From the NCBI GenBank assembly GCA_028868455.1, contig JAGWUK010000011.1, positions 1 through 17,742 on the forward strand: 17,742 nt of DNA, written 5' to 3'. Source of the stretch: Burkholderiales bacterium. GTDB lineage: Bacteria > Pseudomonadota > Gammaproteobacteria > Burkholderiales > Burkholderiaceae_D. Shown here in pieces: positions 7,152 through 14,552 of this stretch. How positions within the stretch are numbered: the first letter of the stretch is position 1; every line of letters starts with the position of its first letter. Made by a program: the position numbers and the translations under genes. The notes under the pieces are model-generated. The model saw nothing but the letters and a program-made list of their open reading frames with translations. It searched no databases and was not told where the DNA came from.

Positions 7152-7586
7152 ATGGCAATGGCAATCGGCAACGATGGTGACGGCGAAGACGAAGTCAACA
7201 GCACCATCAACACCACCCCGCTGGTGGACGTCATGCTGGTCTTGTTGATCATCTTCCTCATCACCACCCCGGTGATCACCGACACGGTCAAACTCAAGCT
7301 CCCGGCAGAACGCAACCAGATCTACAAAACCAAACCGGAAAACATCACCATCTCGATCAGCAAAGATGGCGACATCTACTGGAATGGGATGATGAAACCC
7401 CTAAGCGGCACCGACGCCCTGTTCGACCGGCTCAAGGTCGAAGCGGTCAAGATCCCGCAACCGGAAGTCCACATCCGTGGAGACCAGAATGTGCGCTACG
7501 AATTCGTCGGCAAAACCATCCTGACCACCCAGCGGGCAGGCATCTCCAAGGTGGCCTTCGTGATCGAACCGCCGCCACGCAATTAA
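7152..7586 (+). CDS. exbD: ExbD proton channel subunit (first copy)
   Basis: ExbD (TolR/ExbD family) sits inside the ExbB ring and carries the proton-relay aspartate. The 144-residue protein has a short cytoplasmic N-terminus and the signature TTPLVDVMLVLLIIFLIT, with the conserved Asp at position 26 in the single membrane segment (about 22-42). A periplasmic domain contains EVHIRGDQNVRYEFVGK and AGISKVAFVIEPP. ATG 7152 has AAAGAGA about 7 bases upstream. It is followed 140 bases later by a second exbD. In Xanthomonas campestris, tonB-exbB-exbD1-exbD2 has the same order, and there exbD2 is dispensable for iron uptake but needed for pectate-induced enzyme production, so the two copies may not be redundant. 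Confidence 0.95.
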   Translation: MAMAIGNDGDGEDEVNSTINTTPLVDVMLVLLIIFLITTPVITDTVKLKLPAERNQIYKTKPENITISISKDGDIYWNGMMKPLSGTDALFDRLKVEAVKIPQPEVHIRGDQNVRYEFVGKTILTTQRAGISKVAFVIEPPPRN

Positions 7587-7607
7587 TGATGCCGCGCCAA
7601 ACCCGCC

Positions 7608-7669
7608 CTGGCGTCGTTGCACTGACTGGTCGTACCAAGGTACTGCCTGCGTCAGTGACGCCTCGCCAG
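7608..7669. repeat. Nested palindromic element between exbD1 and exbD2
   Basis: The spacer contains nested inverted repeats: CTGGCG (7608-7613) with CGCCAG (7664-7669), GGCGT (7610-7614) with ACGCC (7658-7662), CACTGAC (7620-7626) with GTCAGTG (7651-7657), and TACC (7633-7636) with GGTA (7639-7642). The whole could fold into a long bulged hairpin on either strand. Its form resembles a REP-like intergenic element, but only one copy is in the window, so the repeat status is unproven. No T-run follows. Confidence 0.45.
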
Positions 7670-7726
7670 AACAGGTTTCGCACAGCATCCTGCGCCAACA
7701 GAATTTGCTGAAAGAAGGAAATAAAC

Positions 7727-8158
7727 ATGGGAATGCAAGTAGGCTCCGGCAGCTCCTCCGCCGAACCGGATGTCATGATAGAAATGAACATGACGCCCTT
7801 GATTGACGTCATGCTGGTCCTGATCATCATGCTCATCATCACGATTCCGATCCAGAATCACGCGGTGAACCTGAACATGCCGACCAACACCCCGTCCAAG
7901 CCGACCGAACCACCGGTCGTCATCAACATTGACGTCGACTTTGATGGCACCGTGTTATGGAATGGCGTGGCGGTAGCGAACCGTCCAGAACTCGAAGCCA
8001 AGCTCAGCGAAGTGGCGGCCACCCCGAACCAGCCGGAAGTGCATCTGCGTCCGAATGCCGTGGTGCCGTACAAATCCGTCGCCGCCGTCATGGCCTCGGC
8101 ACAACGTCTTGGTGTCACCAAGATCGGTATGGTCGGCAATGAGCAGTTTTTGAAGTAG
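7727..8158 (+). CDS. exbD: ExbD proton channel subunit (second copy)
   Basis: This is a second ExbD paralogue of 143 residues. The cytoplasmic N-terminus leads into MNMTPLIDVMLVLIIMLIIT, with the conserved Asp at position 27. The periplasmic part includes PPVVINIDVDFDGTVLWNG and EVHLRPNAVVPYKSVAAV. ATG 7727 is preceded by AGAAGGAAA. The protein differs clearly from the first ExbD in its periplasmic domain, so it is an old duplication rather than a recent one. It closes the ton cluster; the next gene is 173 bases away behind its own putative promoter. It may form mixed ExbB-ExbD complexes or serve a particular receptor. Confidence 0.95.
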   Translation: MGMQVGSGSSSAEPDVMIEMNMTPLIDVMLVLIIMLIITIPIQNHAVNLNMPTNTPSKPTEPPVVINIDVDFDGTVLWNGVAVANRPELEAKLSEVAATPNQPEVHLRPNAVVPYKSVAAVMASAQRLGVTKIGMVGNEQFLK

Positions 8159-8180
8159 GGAAATGGGGATTGGGTGAACA

Positions 8181-8219
8181 GGTATTATCGCTAAGTGTAC
8201 TGAAGTGATGATACCACTT
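8181..8219. promoter_or_regulatory. Inverted-repeat cluster upstream of nagK
   Basis: GGTATTATC (8181-8189) and GATGATACC (8207-8215) are nearly perfect inverted repeats (one mismatch) separated by 17 bases. Inside and beside them AAGTG occurs at 8193-8197 and 8203-8207, with its complement CACTT at 8215-8219. The cluster lies just upstream of the TTGACA at 8229. It could be an operator for the GntR-type regulator encoded downstream, or an end-of-transcript hairpin for exbD2, though no T-run follows. Confidence 0.35.
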
Positions 8220-8228
8220 AAATACCTA

Positions 8229-8258
8229 TTGACAACCACTATGAAATAAACTTACAGT
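8229..8258 (+). promoter_or_regulatory. Predicted promoter of the amino-sugar operon
   Basis: A perfect -35 box TTGACA (8229-8234) is followed after 18 bases by TACAGT (8253-8258), which matches the -10 consensus at four positions. Short inverted repeats CCACT (8236-8240) and AGTGG (8256-8260) bracket the spacer. Transcription would start near 8265, inside the AAGTTAAG repeat of the leader, about 65 bases before the nagK ATG. Confidence 0.5.
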
Positions 8259-8260
8259 GG

Positions 8261-8301
8261 AAGTTAAGATAGTAACAGATGTTTTCGCCCTGACTTAACT
8301 T
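8261..8301 (+). promoter_or_regulatory. Leader inverted repeat upstream of nagK
   Basis: AAGTTAAG (8261-8268) and CTTAACTT (8294-8301) are perfect 8-base inverted repeats with a 25-base loop, lying between the predicted promoter and the nagK start. A related CACTTAA occurs at 8215-8221. The repeats could be paired operator half-sites or an RNA stem. There is no downstream T-run for attenuation. Confidence 0.4.
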
Positions 8302-8331
8302 TGTCAGCGTCCGTTCAACGGCAGAAATTTG

Positions 8332-9288
8332 ATGAATATTTCAACACCAACACAGACTGCAAGCGCCATACCGAAGCACGCCAGTGCGTCGGCCTCAGGA
8401 TTTTCTGGTTCATATCTGATCGGAGCGGACGGCGGTGGCACTGGCACGCGAGTGGTGTTGGCGAACGTCGATGGGCAGGAACTGGGACGAGGCAGTGCCG
8501 GACCATCTGGTCTGGCCCATGGGATAGGTAATGCATGGCAATCGATACTGACGGCGACACGCCTGGCCTTTGCCGATGCAGGGCGCGACATGCCTGCTTT
8601 ATCGTCCATCGCAGCAGGCTGCGGATTGGCCGGTGTGCATCATCATTTGTGGGCGGATGAGTTTGTCCGTATTAATCCGGGTTTCGCCATGCTGGTCGCG
8701 GAGACCGATGCATATACAACGCTGCTGGGCGCCCACGCTGGCCGGCCTGGTGCAATTATTGCACTGGGCACAGGCAGCGTCGGTGAGGTGTTATTGGCTG
8801 ACGGCACGCGGCGCGAAGTCGGTGGCTGGGGCTTTCCCGCCAGCGACGAGGCCAGTGGCGCCTGGCTGGGCATGCGCGCCATCAATCATCTGCAGCGTGT
8901 GTTGGACGGGCGCAGTCCGATGAATAGCTTTGCGCAGGCTGTGCTGGCGCATTGCGGTGGTGACCGCAATGCGGTGTTTGCGTGGCTGGCGCAAGCCAAT
9001 CAGACGCGCTATGCCGAACTGGCGCCGCTGGTGATCCGCTTTGCCAGCGAAGAGCAGGTCGCGCGCGCCATGATGCAAGAAGCGGGGAGGGAAGTCGAAA
9101 TGATGGCGCAGGCGCTGGATCCGTTGGCGGAACTGCCGCTGGCGTTGTGCGGCGGGCTGGCAGCGCCGGTAGCGGCGTATTTACCGGCAGCTTTGCGCGA
9201 AAGGGCGCAAATGCCGCAGGGGGATTCGGCCAGCGGTGCTTTGATATTGATACAGGGATTTGTACAAATGCATCTTCAGCAGGACTGA
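8332..9288 (+). CDS. nagK: N-acetylglucosamine kinase, BadF/BadG family
   Basis: The family (eukaryotic-type GlcNAc kinase and BadF/BadG/BcrA/BcrD ATPases, actin-like ATPase fold) phosphorylates GlcNAc or glucosamine at C6. Visible motifs are LIGADGGGTGTRVVLAN (phosphate loop 1), AETDAYTTLLGAHAG, IIALGTGSVGE (phosphate loop 2), GGWGFPASDEASGAWLG and the C-terminal CGGLAAP. The ATG at 8332 gives 318 residues; a TTG directly before it is also in frame. The ribosome binding site is weak (GGCAGA). There is no signal peptide. Position upstream of a GntR regulator, nagA and a SIS-type deaminase makes GlcNAc kinase the natural role: it would supply GlcNAc-6-phosphate in a cell importing free sugar rather than by a PTS. 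Glucosamine kinase is the main alternative. Confidence 0.85.
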   Translation: MNISTPTQTASAIPKHASASASGFSGSYLIGADGGGTGTRVVLANVDGQELGRGSAGPSGLAHGIGNAWQSILTATRLAFADAGRDMPALSSIAAGCGLAGVHHHLWADEFVRINPGFAMLVAETDAYTTLLGAHAGRPGAIIALGTGSVGEVLLADGTRREVGGWGFPASDEASGAWLGMRAINHLQRVLDGRSPMNSFAQAVLAHCGGDRNAVFAWLAQANQTRYAELAPLVIRFASEEQVARAMMQEAGREVEMMAQALDPLAELPLALCGGLAAPVAAYLPAALRERAQMPQGDSASGALILIQGFVQMHLQQD

Positions 9289-9404
9289 CACAAAACCGCT
9301 CCAGCAGAGTAATGCGCGGCGTTCGTTGCCATGCTTTGCGGAGTAGTTTTGCGACAGTCTTGATAGAGAAAAACAGAATAAACAGAAAAGTGAGGTAGAC
9401 GGAC

Positions 9405-10139
9405 ATGCTGGCACAACTGATCGATTTCAAACCGGATAGCGAGAGCTCGACCCCCTTGTATCTGCAACTTGCCAACAAACTGGCGAACGGTATCCACAGC
9501 GGTTTGTGGCAGCCGGATGAAGCTTTGCCGTCGGAGCGCATGTTGTCCGAGGCGCTGGAGATTTCCCGTGTGACGGCGCGCAAGGCGATCGATATGTTGT
9601 GCGAACGCGGCATGCTGACGCGCAAGCATGGTTCTGGCACCTATATCACGCCAAAACTGGAACAGCCTTTATCGCGGCTGACAAATTTCAGTGAAGAATT
9701 GCGGCAGCGCGGCTTTGTGCCAGGTTCGCGCTGGTTGTCGCGTGAAACCGGCATCGCTGCACCAGAAGAAATTCTGTCGCTCGGTTTGTCGCCGAATACC
9801 GTTGTGTCGCGTTTGAAGCGTTTGCGTACCGCCGACAATGTCGTGATGGCGATCGAAAGCACAACGATTCCTGCTATCTATATGCCCAATCCCAAGCTCG
9901 TGACGGACAGTCTGTACGGCTATCTGGAGGCGCATAACGTTGGTCCGACACGTGCGTTGCAACATATCCGCGCCGTCAATGCAACGGCGGAGCAGGCGCG
10001 GCTGGCCGATATCAAACAGGGCGCGGCGATGCTGTTTATTACCCGTGTTGGCTATTTACCTAACGGCACCGCGATTGAATTGTCGCATTCGTATTGCCGC
10101 AGTGATTACTATGACTTTGTGGCGGAGTTGTTCAGATGA
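9405..10139 (+). CDS. nagQ: GntR-family regulator (HutC/UTRA), amino-sugar regulator
   Basis: This 244-residue repressor-type protein has an N-terminal winged helix (about 18-85: LYLQLANKLANGI, LPSERMLSEALEISRVTARKA, GMLTRKHGSGTYI). A UTRA effector domain follows (about 95-240: LSRLTNFSEELRQRGF, RLKRLRTADN, ELSHSYCRSDYYDF). The family includes NagR/NagQ repressors that respond to GlcNAc-6-P or glucosamine-6-P. ATG 9405 has GAGG about 9 bases upstream. The gene overlaps nagA by ATGA, so the two are co-translated, which strongly supports control of amino-sugar catabolism. The 116-base gap from nagK contains no operator that I can identify. The symbol follows the proteobacterial regulon name and is by analogy. 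Confidence 0.88.
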   Translation: MLAQLIDFKPDSESSTPLYLQLANKLANGIHSGLWQPDEALPSERMLSEALEISRVTARKAIDMLCERGMLTRKHGSGTYITPKLEQPLSRLTNFSEELRQRGFVPGSRWLSRETGIAAPEEILSLGLSPNTVVSRLKRLRTADNVVMAIESTTIPAIYMPNPKLVTDSLYGYLEAHNVGPTRALQHIRAVNATAEQARLADIKQGAAMLFITRVGYLPNGTAIELSHSYCRSDYYDFVAELFR

Positions 10140-11245
10140 GTTCGTATCAGCAATTGGCAGGACAAATCCTGACACCTTCCGGCTGGGTCGGCGGCACGCT
10201 GGACTTTGACGACAAAGTCCGTGCAATCACCGCCGCAGCGAGCGCCGATGACGCGTATTACATTTTGCCCGGCTTTGTCGATCTGCATGTGCATGGCGCC
10301 GGTGGCAAAGACACGATGGAAGCGGGCGACGCTGTCGAAGTCATTGCCCGCAAACATGCGCGTTATGGCACGACCAGCATGCTGGCTACCACCATGACGG
10401 CGCCGCTGGCAGATCTGGAGGCCGCCTTGCAGGCGATCAAGCCTTCGGTCTTGCAGCGCTCTTCCGGTGCTGCGCGCGTGCTTGGTGTGCATCTGGAAGG
10501 ACCGTATATCAATCCCGGAAAACTCGGCGCGCAGCCGGATTTTGCCCACACTGGCACGCTCGATCAGGTGCGTCATCTGGATGCCATCGCCCCCATCAAG
10601 CTGATCACCGTCGCACCGGAAATGGAAGGCCATTTGCAACTGGTGCGCGAGATGACCGCGATGGGCATGCAAGTGCAAATCGGCCATACGCTGGGCACGT
10701 ATGAAGAAGGCGTGGCCGCACTGGAAAACGGCGCTACCGGATTCACCCATTTATATAACGCCATGTCGCGCATGGATCATCGTGCGCCCGGCATGGTCGG
10801 CGCGGCGCTGGCACATGCGCGCTATTCTGAAATCATTCCCGATCTGCTGCATGTGCATCCGGGTGCGATCAGGGCTGCCATGCGTGCGATTCCGCATCTG
10901 TATTGCGTGACCGATTCCACCGCAGCCTCCGGCATGCCGGACGGCCAGTACATGCTGGGACGTCAGGTCGTGCATAAATGTCTGGGCGGGGTGCGCCTCG
11001 AAGACGGCACGCTGGCGGGCAGCACGCTGACGATGGATCAGGCATTGCGCAATCTGGTCAGCATCGGGCTGGATCTGGCCGATGCGTCCAGGCGCGTATC
11101 GACCTATGCCGCCGATTATTTAGGACTGCATGACCGTGGCCGCCTGCAGGCGGGCAGTCATGCAGACATCGTTGTGCTGGATCGCCAGCTCAAGCTCATC
11201 GCAGTGTATGTAGAAGGAGAAAAGATTGACCTCGCAAATGCTTAA
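10136..11245 (+). CDS. nagA: N-acetylglucosamine-6-phosphate deacetylase
   Basis: NagA removes acetate from GlcNAc-6-phosphate to give glucosamine-6-phosphate in the cytoplasm. The 369-residue protein is of usual length. Visible metal and active-site positions of the amidohydrolase fold are His51-x-His53 (DLHVHGAGG), Glu121 (HLEGPYINPGK), His184 (IGHTLGTYEEG), His205 (THLYNAMSRMDHR) and catalytic Asp260 (VTDSTAASGM). It has the HxH pair at the first metal site, as in B. subtilis NagA, whereas E. coli NagA lacks it. The ATG overlaps the regulator stop (ATGA), and the 3' end overlaps the deaminase gene by 20 bases, so translation is coupled on both sides. Confidence 0.96.
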   Translation: MSSYQQLAGQILTPSGWVGGTLDFDDKVRAITAAASADDAYYILPGFVDLHVHGAGGKDTMEAGDAVEVIARKHARYGTTSMLATTMTAPLADLEAALQAIKPSVLQRSSGAARVLGVHLEGPYINPGKLGAQPDFAHTGTLDQVRHLDAIAPIKLITVAPEMEGHLQLVREMTAMGMQVQIGHTLGTYEEGVAALENGATGFTHLYNAMSRMDHRAPGMVGAALAHARYSEIIPDLLHVHPGAIRAAMRAIPHLYCVTDSTAASGMPDGQYMLGRQVVHKCLGGVRLEDGTLAGSTLTMDQALRNLVSIGLDLADASRRVSTYAADYLGLHDRGRLQAGSHADIVVLDRQLKLIAVYVEGEKIDLANA

Positions 11246-12248
11246 GGAAGCACGCTCTTCCGCCGAATATGTGGCGCAACAACTGACGCAGGAGCGCGAG
11301 CGTTATGCTGCGCTGGGTGCGCATCTGCGCGCGCATCCGCCGAGTGCGGTGCTGACCGTGGCGCGTGGCAGCTCGGACCATGCCGCCAACTATGCGGCTT
11401 ATCTGATCATGGCGCGCATCGGCCGCATCGTGGCTTCGCTGCCGATGTCGCTGGTGACGCTGAACAAGGCGCCATTGTTGGCCAGGGATGCGCTTGCCAT
11501 CGCGATCTCGCAATCCGGTCAAAGCCCGGATGTGGTCGAACCGATTCGTTATTTCCGCGAAGGCGGCGGCACCACCGTGGCGCTGGTCAACGATGCTGCT
11601 TCGCCACTCGCACAAAGCGCAGAATGGACACTGCCATTGCACGCCGGACCAGAACTCAGCGTGGCTGCCACCAAGAGCTTCATCACTTCGCTGGTGGCCG
11701 GTGCACGACTGGCGGCCAACTGGCAAAACGATGCCGAGTTATTGCAAGCGATTGAGCAATTGCCAGAAGCGCTGACAGCAGCGACGCAGCTCGACTGGTC
11801 GGCGGCGCTGGAGGTATTGACACCGGCGTCGCGCATCATGGTGGTGGGACGTGGCATCAGTTTTCCGGTGGCGCTGGAATCGGCACTGAAATTCAAAGAA
11901 ACCTCGGTGATTCAGGCCGAAGCCTTCAGCGGCGCAGAAATTAAACACGGCCCGATGGCCTTGATCGACGATGGTTATCCGTTGCTGATTTTCGCCACAC
12001 GCGGACCAGCGCAGGCAGGCCTGATCAGCCTCGCCGAAGAAATGCGCGGACGCGGTGCCAGTGTCTTGCTGGCTGCACCAGACGATGTGCGCGAACGCAA
12101 TCTGACTTTGCCTTTGGCCGCGACACCGGATCTCGACCCTATCGTGGCGATTCAGGCGTTTTACATGATGGCCGCCAATCTCTCGGTCGCGCGTGGACTC
12201 GACCCGGACAAGCCGCGTCATCTGAGCAAGGTGACCAAGACGAATTAA
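11226..12248 (+). CDS. nagB-II: Glucosamine-6-phosphate deaminase, SIS-domain type (NagB-II)
   Basis: This protein has the two SIS isomerase domains of GlmS but no N-terminal glutaminase domain (340 residues against about 610). It fits the NagB-II/AgaS-type deaminases that convert glucosamine-6-phosphate to fructose-6-phosphate and ammonia. Motifs are VARGSSDHAANYAAY, AISQSGQSPDVVE and SVAATKSF in SIS 1, then VVGRGISFPVALESALKFKE and the active-site EIKHGPMALID in SIS 2, with a C-terminal PRHLSKVTKT tail. The TTG at 11226 is chosen because AGGAGA ends 5 bases before it. The ATG at 11238 would be too far from that site. The gene starts inside nagA, 20 bases before its stop. It replaces classical NagB, which is absent here. 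Confidence 0.9.
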   Translation: MTSQMLKEARSSAEYVAQQLTQERERYAALGAHLRAHPPSAVLTVARGSSDHAANYAAYLIMARIGRIVASLPMSLVTLNKAPLLARDALAIAISQSGQSPDVVEPIRYFREGGGTTVALVNDAASPLAQSAEWTLPLHAGPELSVAATKSFITSLVAGARLAANWQNDAELLQAIEQLPEALTAATQLDWSAALEVLTPASRIMVVGRGISFPVALESALKFKETSVIQAEAFSGAEIKHGPMALIDDGYPLLIFATRGPAQAGLISLAEEMRGRGASVLLAAPDDVRERNLTLPLAATPDLDPIVAIQAFYMMAANLSVARGLDPDKPRHLSKVTKTN

Positions 12249-12254
12249 CGGCGC

Positions 12255-12289
12255 ATTCAACGCGGCGGTATTTTTTAAAAACGTTGAAT
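12255..12289 (+). terminator. Inverted repeat after nagB-II (possible weak terminator)
   Basis: ATTCAACG (12255-12262) and CGTTGAAT (12282-12289) are perfect inverted repeats. The loop itself contains TTTTTTAAAAA, so a longer stem can form. It starts seven bases after the nagB-II stop. The following bases (TTATATAC) are only partly T-rich, so this may be a partial terminator or an operator separating the catabolic genes from the transporter genes. Confidence 0.35.
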
Positions 12290-12310
12290 TTATATACTCC
12301 ACCCTAGTAT
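12284..12310 (+). promoter_or_regulatory. Weak promoter candidate for the transporter genes
   Basis: TTGAAT (12284-12289) and TAGTAT (12305-12310) each match the sigma-70 consensus at four positions with a short 15-base spacer. The -35 overlaps the right arm of the inverted repeat at 12255-12289. This would give the ABC/GH3 genes their own control in addition to read-through. The evidence is weak. Confidence 0.25.
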
Positions 12311-12333
12311 TTTATTTAATCGGCAATAAAGAC

Positions 12334-13683
12334 GTGCGCACCAGAGCCATTTTTTTTGAAAAATCGGGGAGTATATTCCTGCTGCAGCGGCGCACTGAAC
12401 TGCGTCGCTGGGCAGCGACCGTTTTTGCATTGATTTTGCTGTTGTGTCTGCCGCTGGCAAACGCGGCGGCAAAGCCACAAACGGTGCAGAAAATCACCTT
12501 CTGGACCATGAGTCTGAAGCCGAAATTCATCCCGTATTTTCAGCAACTGGTCCGCCGCTATCAACAGCGCCATCCGGACATCGAACTCGAATGGGTGGAC
12601 TTTCCGTGGGACATTTTGCAACTCAAACTGATCACAGCGATTGCTGCCGGCACACCGCCGTCGCTGGTCAATCTCAGCGTACCCTGGGCCGAAGAAATGG
12701 CCAGAGACGGTTTGTTGGAACCGGTTGATGCCTTGCTGGCAGAGCCAGGCCAGACGCCGGATTACACCGTCGCCGCGCTGGCCGATCTGCGCTTTCACGG
12801 CCACGTCTACGGCTTCCCGCATTACAGCAACGTCAATGTCATCGCCTATAACCGGCAAATTCTGGACGCCGCCGGCATTCATGCCCCCGCGCGCAATATG
12901 GACGAATTGCTGGCGCAAGCCGTGCAAATCGCCGCGCGCACCGGCAAGCCCGGCTACGCCCCGGCGTTGGGAAAAATCGACGGATTCTTCCTGCAGCAAG
13001 GCCTGCCCTTAATCCGCGATGGTCGCGCCGTGTTCAATTCTCCGGCCCATGTCGCGCTGATCCGGAAACTGGCAGCGACCTATCGTGCGCAAGGATTTTT
13101 AAAAGACAAATTATTTGCCGAAGATAATTTTCCCGCCGTCGTTGATGCTTATCTGGGCGGACGTCTTGGCATGATGGTCAGCGCACCGACCGCCTTGCGC
13201 CGCGTGCAAACCGATGCCCCGGCGATCTATGCGCAGACCGGCATTTTCCCCATGCCCGCCGGACCGACTGGCATCAACGATGGCGGCTGGATGTTTCATT
13301 TCGCCATTCCGCAAGGCGTGAAAAAAAACGAACTGCCAGCGATCGCAGCATTTGCACGCTACCTGACCGGCGACGCGAATCAGCTCGCCTTTGCACGCCT
13401 GGCCGGGGTCATGCCGACCACGCAGCAGGCATTGGCCGATCCGTATTTTCGTCAGATTCCGGCCAACGCCGGTGCCGCCGAACAGGCGCTGGCGGTGGCC
13501 GCGCAATCGATGCAGTCGTCGCGCAGCCTGTATGTGGCGGGCATTGATGATTACGACGAATTGCGGCGGTTTTTGGTGAAAGCAGTCGAAGCCGCCGTGA
13601 CTGGTCGCGCTGATCCGCAACAGGCATTAGATGAAGCCGTGGCGATCTGGAATAAGAAATTGCAGAAAGCGCGGCAACCATGA
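12334..13683 (+). CDS. ABC sugar importer, solute-binding protein
   Basis: This is a periplasmic family-1 extracellular solute-binding protein (449 residues) that captures sugar for the permeases encoded next. Residues about 28-46 form a signal peptide core (ATVFALILLLCLPLANA) after a long basic region, with cleavage near ANA-AA. The mature part reads KITFWTMSLKPKF, YQQRHPDIELEWVDFPW, ITAIAAGTPPSLVNLS, FPHYSNVNVIAYNRQIL, AARTGKPGYAP and GGWMFHFAIPQGV. The marked start is GTG 12334, which lacks a ribosome binding site. A CTG at 12379 lies 7 bases after GGGGAG and would give a normal-length signal peptide (see findings). The partner GH3 enzyme and nag genes suggest a GlcNAc-oligosaccharide ligand such as chitobiose, but maltodextrin-type ligands remain possible from sequence alone. 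Confidence 0.88.
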   Translation: MRTRAIFFEKSGSIFLLQRRTELRRWAATVFALILLLCLPLANAAAKPQTVQKITFWTMSLKPKFIPYFQQLVRRYQQRHPDIELEWVDFPWDILQLKLITAIAAGTPPSLVNLSVPWAEEMARDGLLEPVDALLAEPGQTPDYTVAALADLRFHGHVYGFPHYSNVNVIAYNRQILDAAGIHAPARNMDELLAQAVQIAARTGKPGYAPALGKIDGFFLQQGLPLIRDGRAVFNSPAHVALIRKLAATYRAQGFLKDKLFAEDNFPAVVDAYLGGRLGMMVSAPTALRRVQTDAPAIYAQTGIFPMPAGPTGINDGGWMFHFAIPQGVKKNELPAIAAFARYLTGDANQLAFARLAGVMPTTQQALADPYFRQIPANAGAAEQALAVAAQSMQSSRSLYVAGIDDYDELRRFLVKAVEAAVTGRADPQQALDEAVAIWNKKLQKARQP

Positions 13684-14552
13684 ACACGCCGCGCGCACAA
13701 GGCTGGCTGGCCTGGTTGTTCCTGACGCCGGCGCTGATATTGCTGCTGGCATTTTCGTTCTGGCCGGTATTGTATGGCTCGTATCTGAGCATGACTGATT
13801 TCAGTCTGGTGCGCCCCACACATTGGGTCGGGCTGGACAATTATCTGGACTTGTTTGGCAACCAGATGTTTTTGACCGGACTTAAAAATTCACTGCTGTT
13901 TTTGCTGGTCGTACCTTGCACGCAAATCGCCGCGCTGGCTCTGGCGGTGCTGGTGAATCAGCAATTGCCCGGCATACGCTGGTTTCGCGCGGCGTATTAC
14001 GCGCCGGTAGTGACCACGGTAGCCGTCGTCGGCATCCTGTGGGGATTCATGTTTCATGAACAGGGCACTTTGAATTATGTGTTGTTGCAACTGCATCTGA
14101 TCCATGCGCCGGTCGGCTGGTTATCCGACGACAGCATCGCCTTGTTTTCGGTCATGTTCGTCTCGTTCTGGCGCGGACTCGGCTGGTATATGGTGATGTA
14201 TCTGGCGGCCTTGCAAGCCGTACCGGCAGAGATGCAGGAAGCCGCATTACTCGACGGTGCCAACCGCTGGCAACGATTCTGGCGCATTACTGTGCCGATG
14301 CTGATGCCGACCATCATGGTGTGCAGCATCATGTCGGTACTGGCCGCGCTGAAGGCCTATCAGGAAGTCGATGTGCTGACGCAGGGCGGGCCGATGAATT
14401 CCACGTTCACTGCCTTGTATTACGCCTACGATCAGGGACTGAAACATTTGAAACTGCCACGCGGTCTGGCGGCCAGTTTCGTCGTCTCCCTGTGTTGCAT
14501 TGCGATTGCGCTGCTGTGTCTGCGTTATCTGAAACCGAGGCACAGACAATGA
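13680..14552 (+). CDS. ABC sugar importer, MalF/UgpA-type permease
   Basis: This inner-membrane permease of 290 residues has six predicted membrane segments (first: LAWLFLTPALILLLAFSFWPVLYGSYLSM region, about 10-38). It carries the ATPase-docking EAA loop, visible as VPAEMQEAALLDGANRWQRF followed by ITVPMLMP. The family (MalF/UgpA/LacF) imports di- and oligosaccharides or glycerol-3-phosphate. Its ATG overlaps the stop of the binding-protein gene (ATGA, 13680-13683) and its own stop overlaps the next permease start (14549-14552). Both overlaps indicate translational coupling and fixed stoichiometry. Confidence 0.93.
   Translation: MNTPRAQGWLAWLFLTPALILLLAFSFWPVLYGSYLSMTDFSLVRPTHWVGLDNYLDLFGNQMFLTGLKNSLLFLLVVPCTQIAALALAVLVNQQLPGIRWFRAAYYAPVVTTVAVVGILWGFMFHEQGTLNYVLLQLHLIHAPVGWLSDDSIALFSVMFVSFWRGLGWYMVMYLAALQAVPAEMQEAALLDGANRWQRFWRITVPMLMPTIMVCSIMSVLAALKAYQEVDVLTQGGPMNSTFTALYYAYDQGLKHLKLPRGLAASFVVSLCCIAIALLCLRYLKPRHRQ

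Noticed and set aside
11226..12248. Annotation of the SIS protein as GlmS (glucosamine-6-phosphate synthase)
   Set aside because: The N-terminal glutaminase domain with its catalytic Cys is absent, and the context is catabolic, so NagB-II fits better.
14321..14548. Upstream extension of the second permease frame to 14321
   Set aside because: This part overlaps the first permease gene in another frame and lacks membrane character. The ATGA overlap at 14549 is the normal start.
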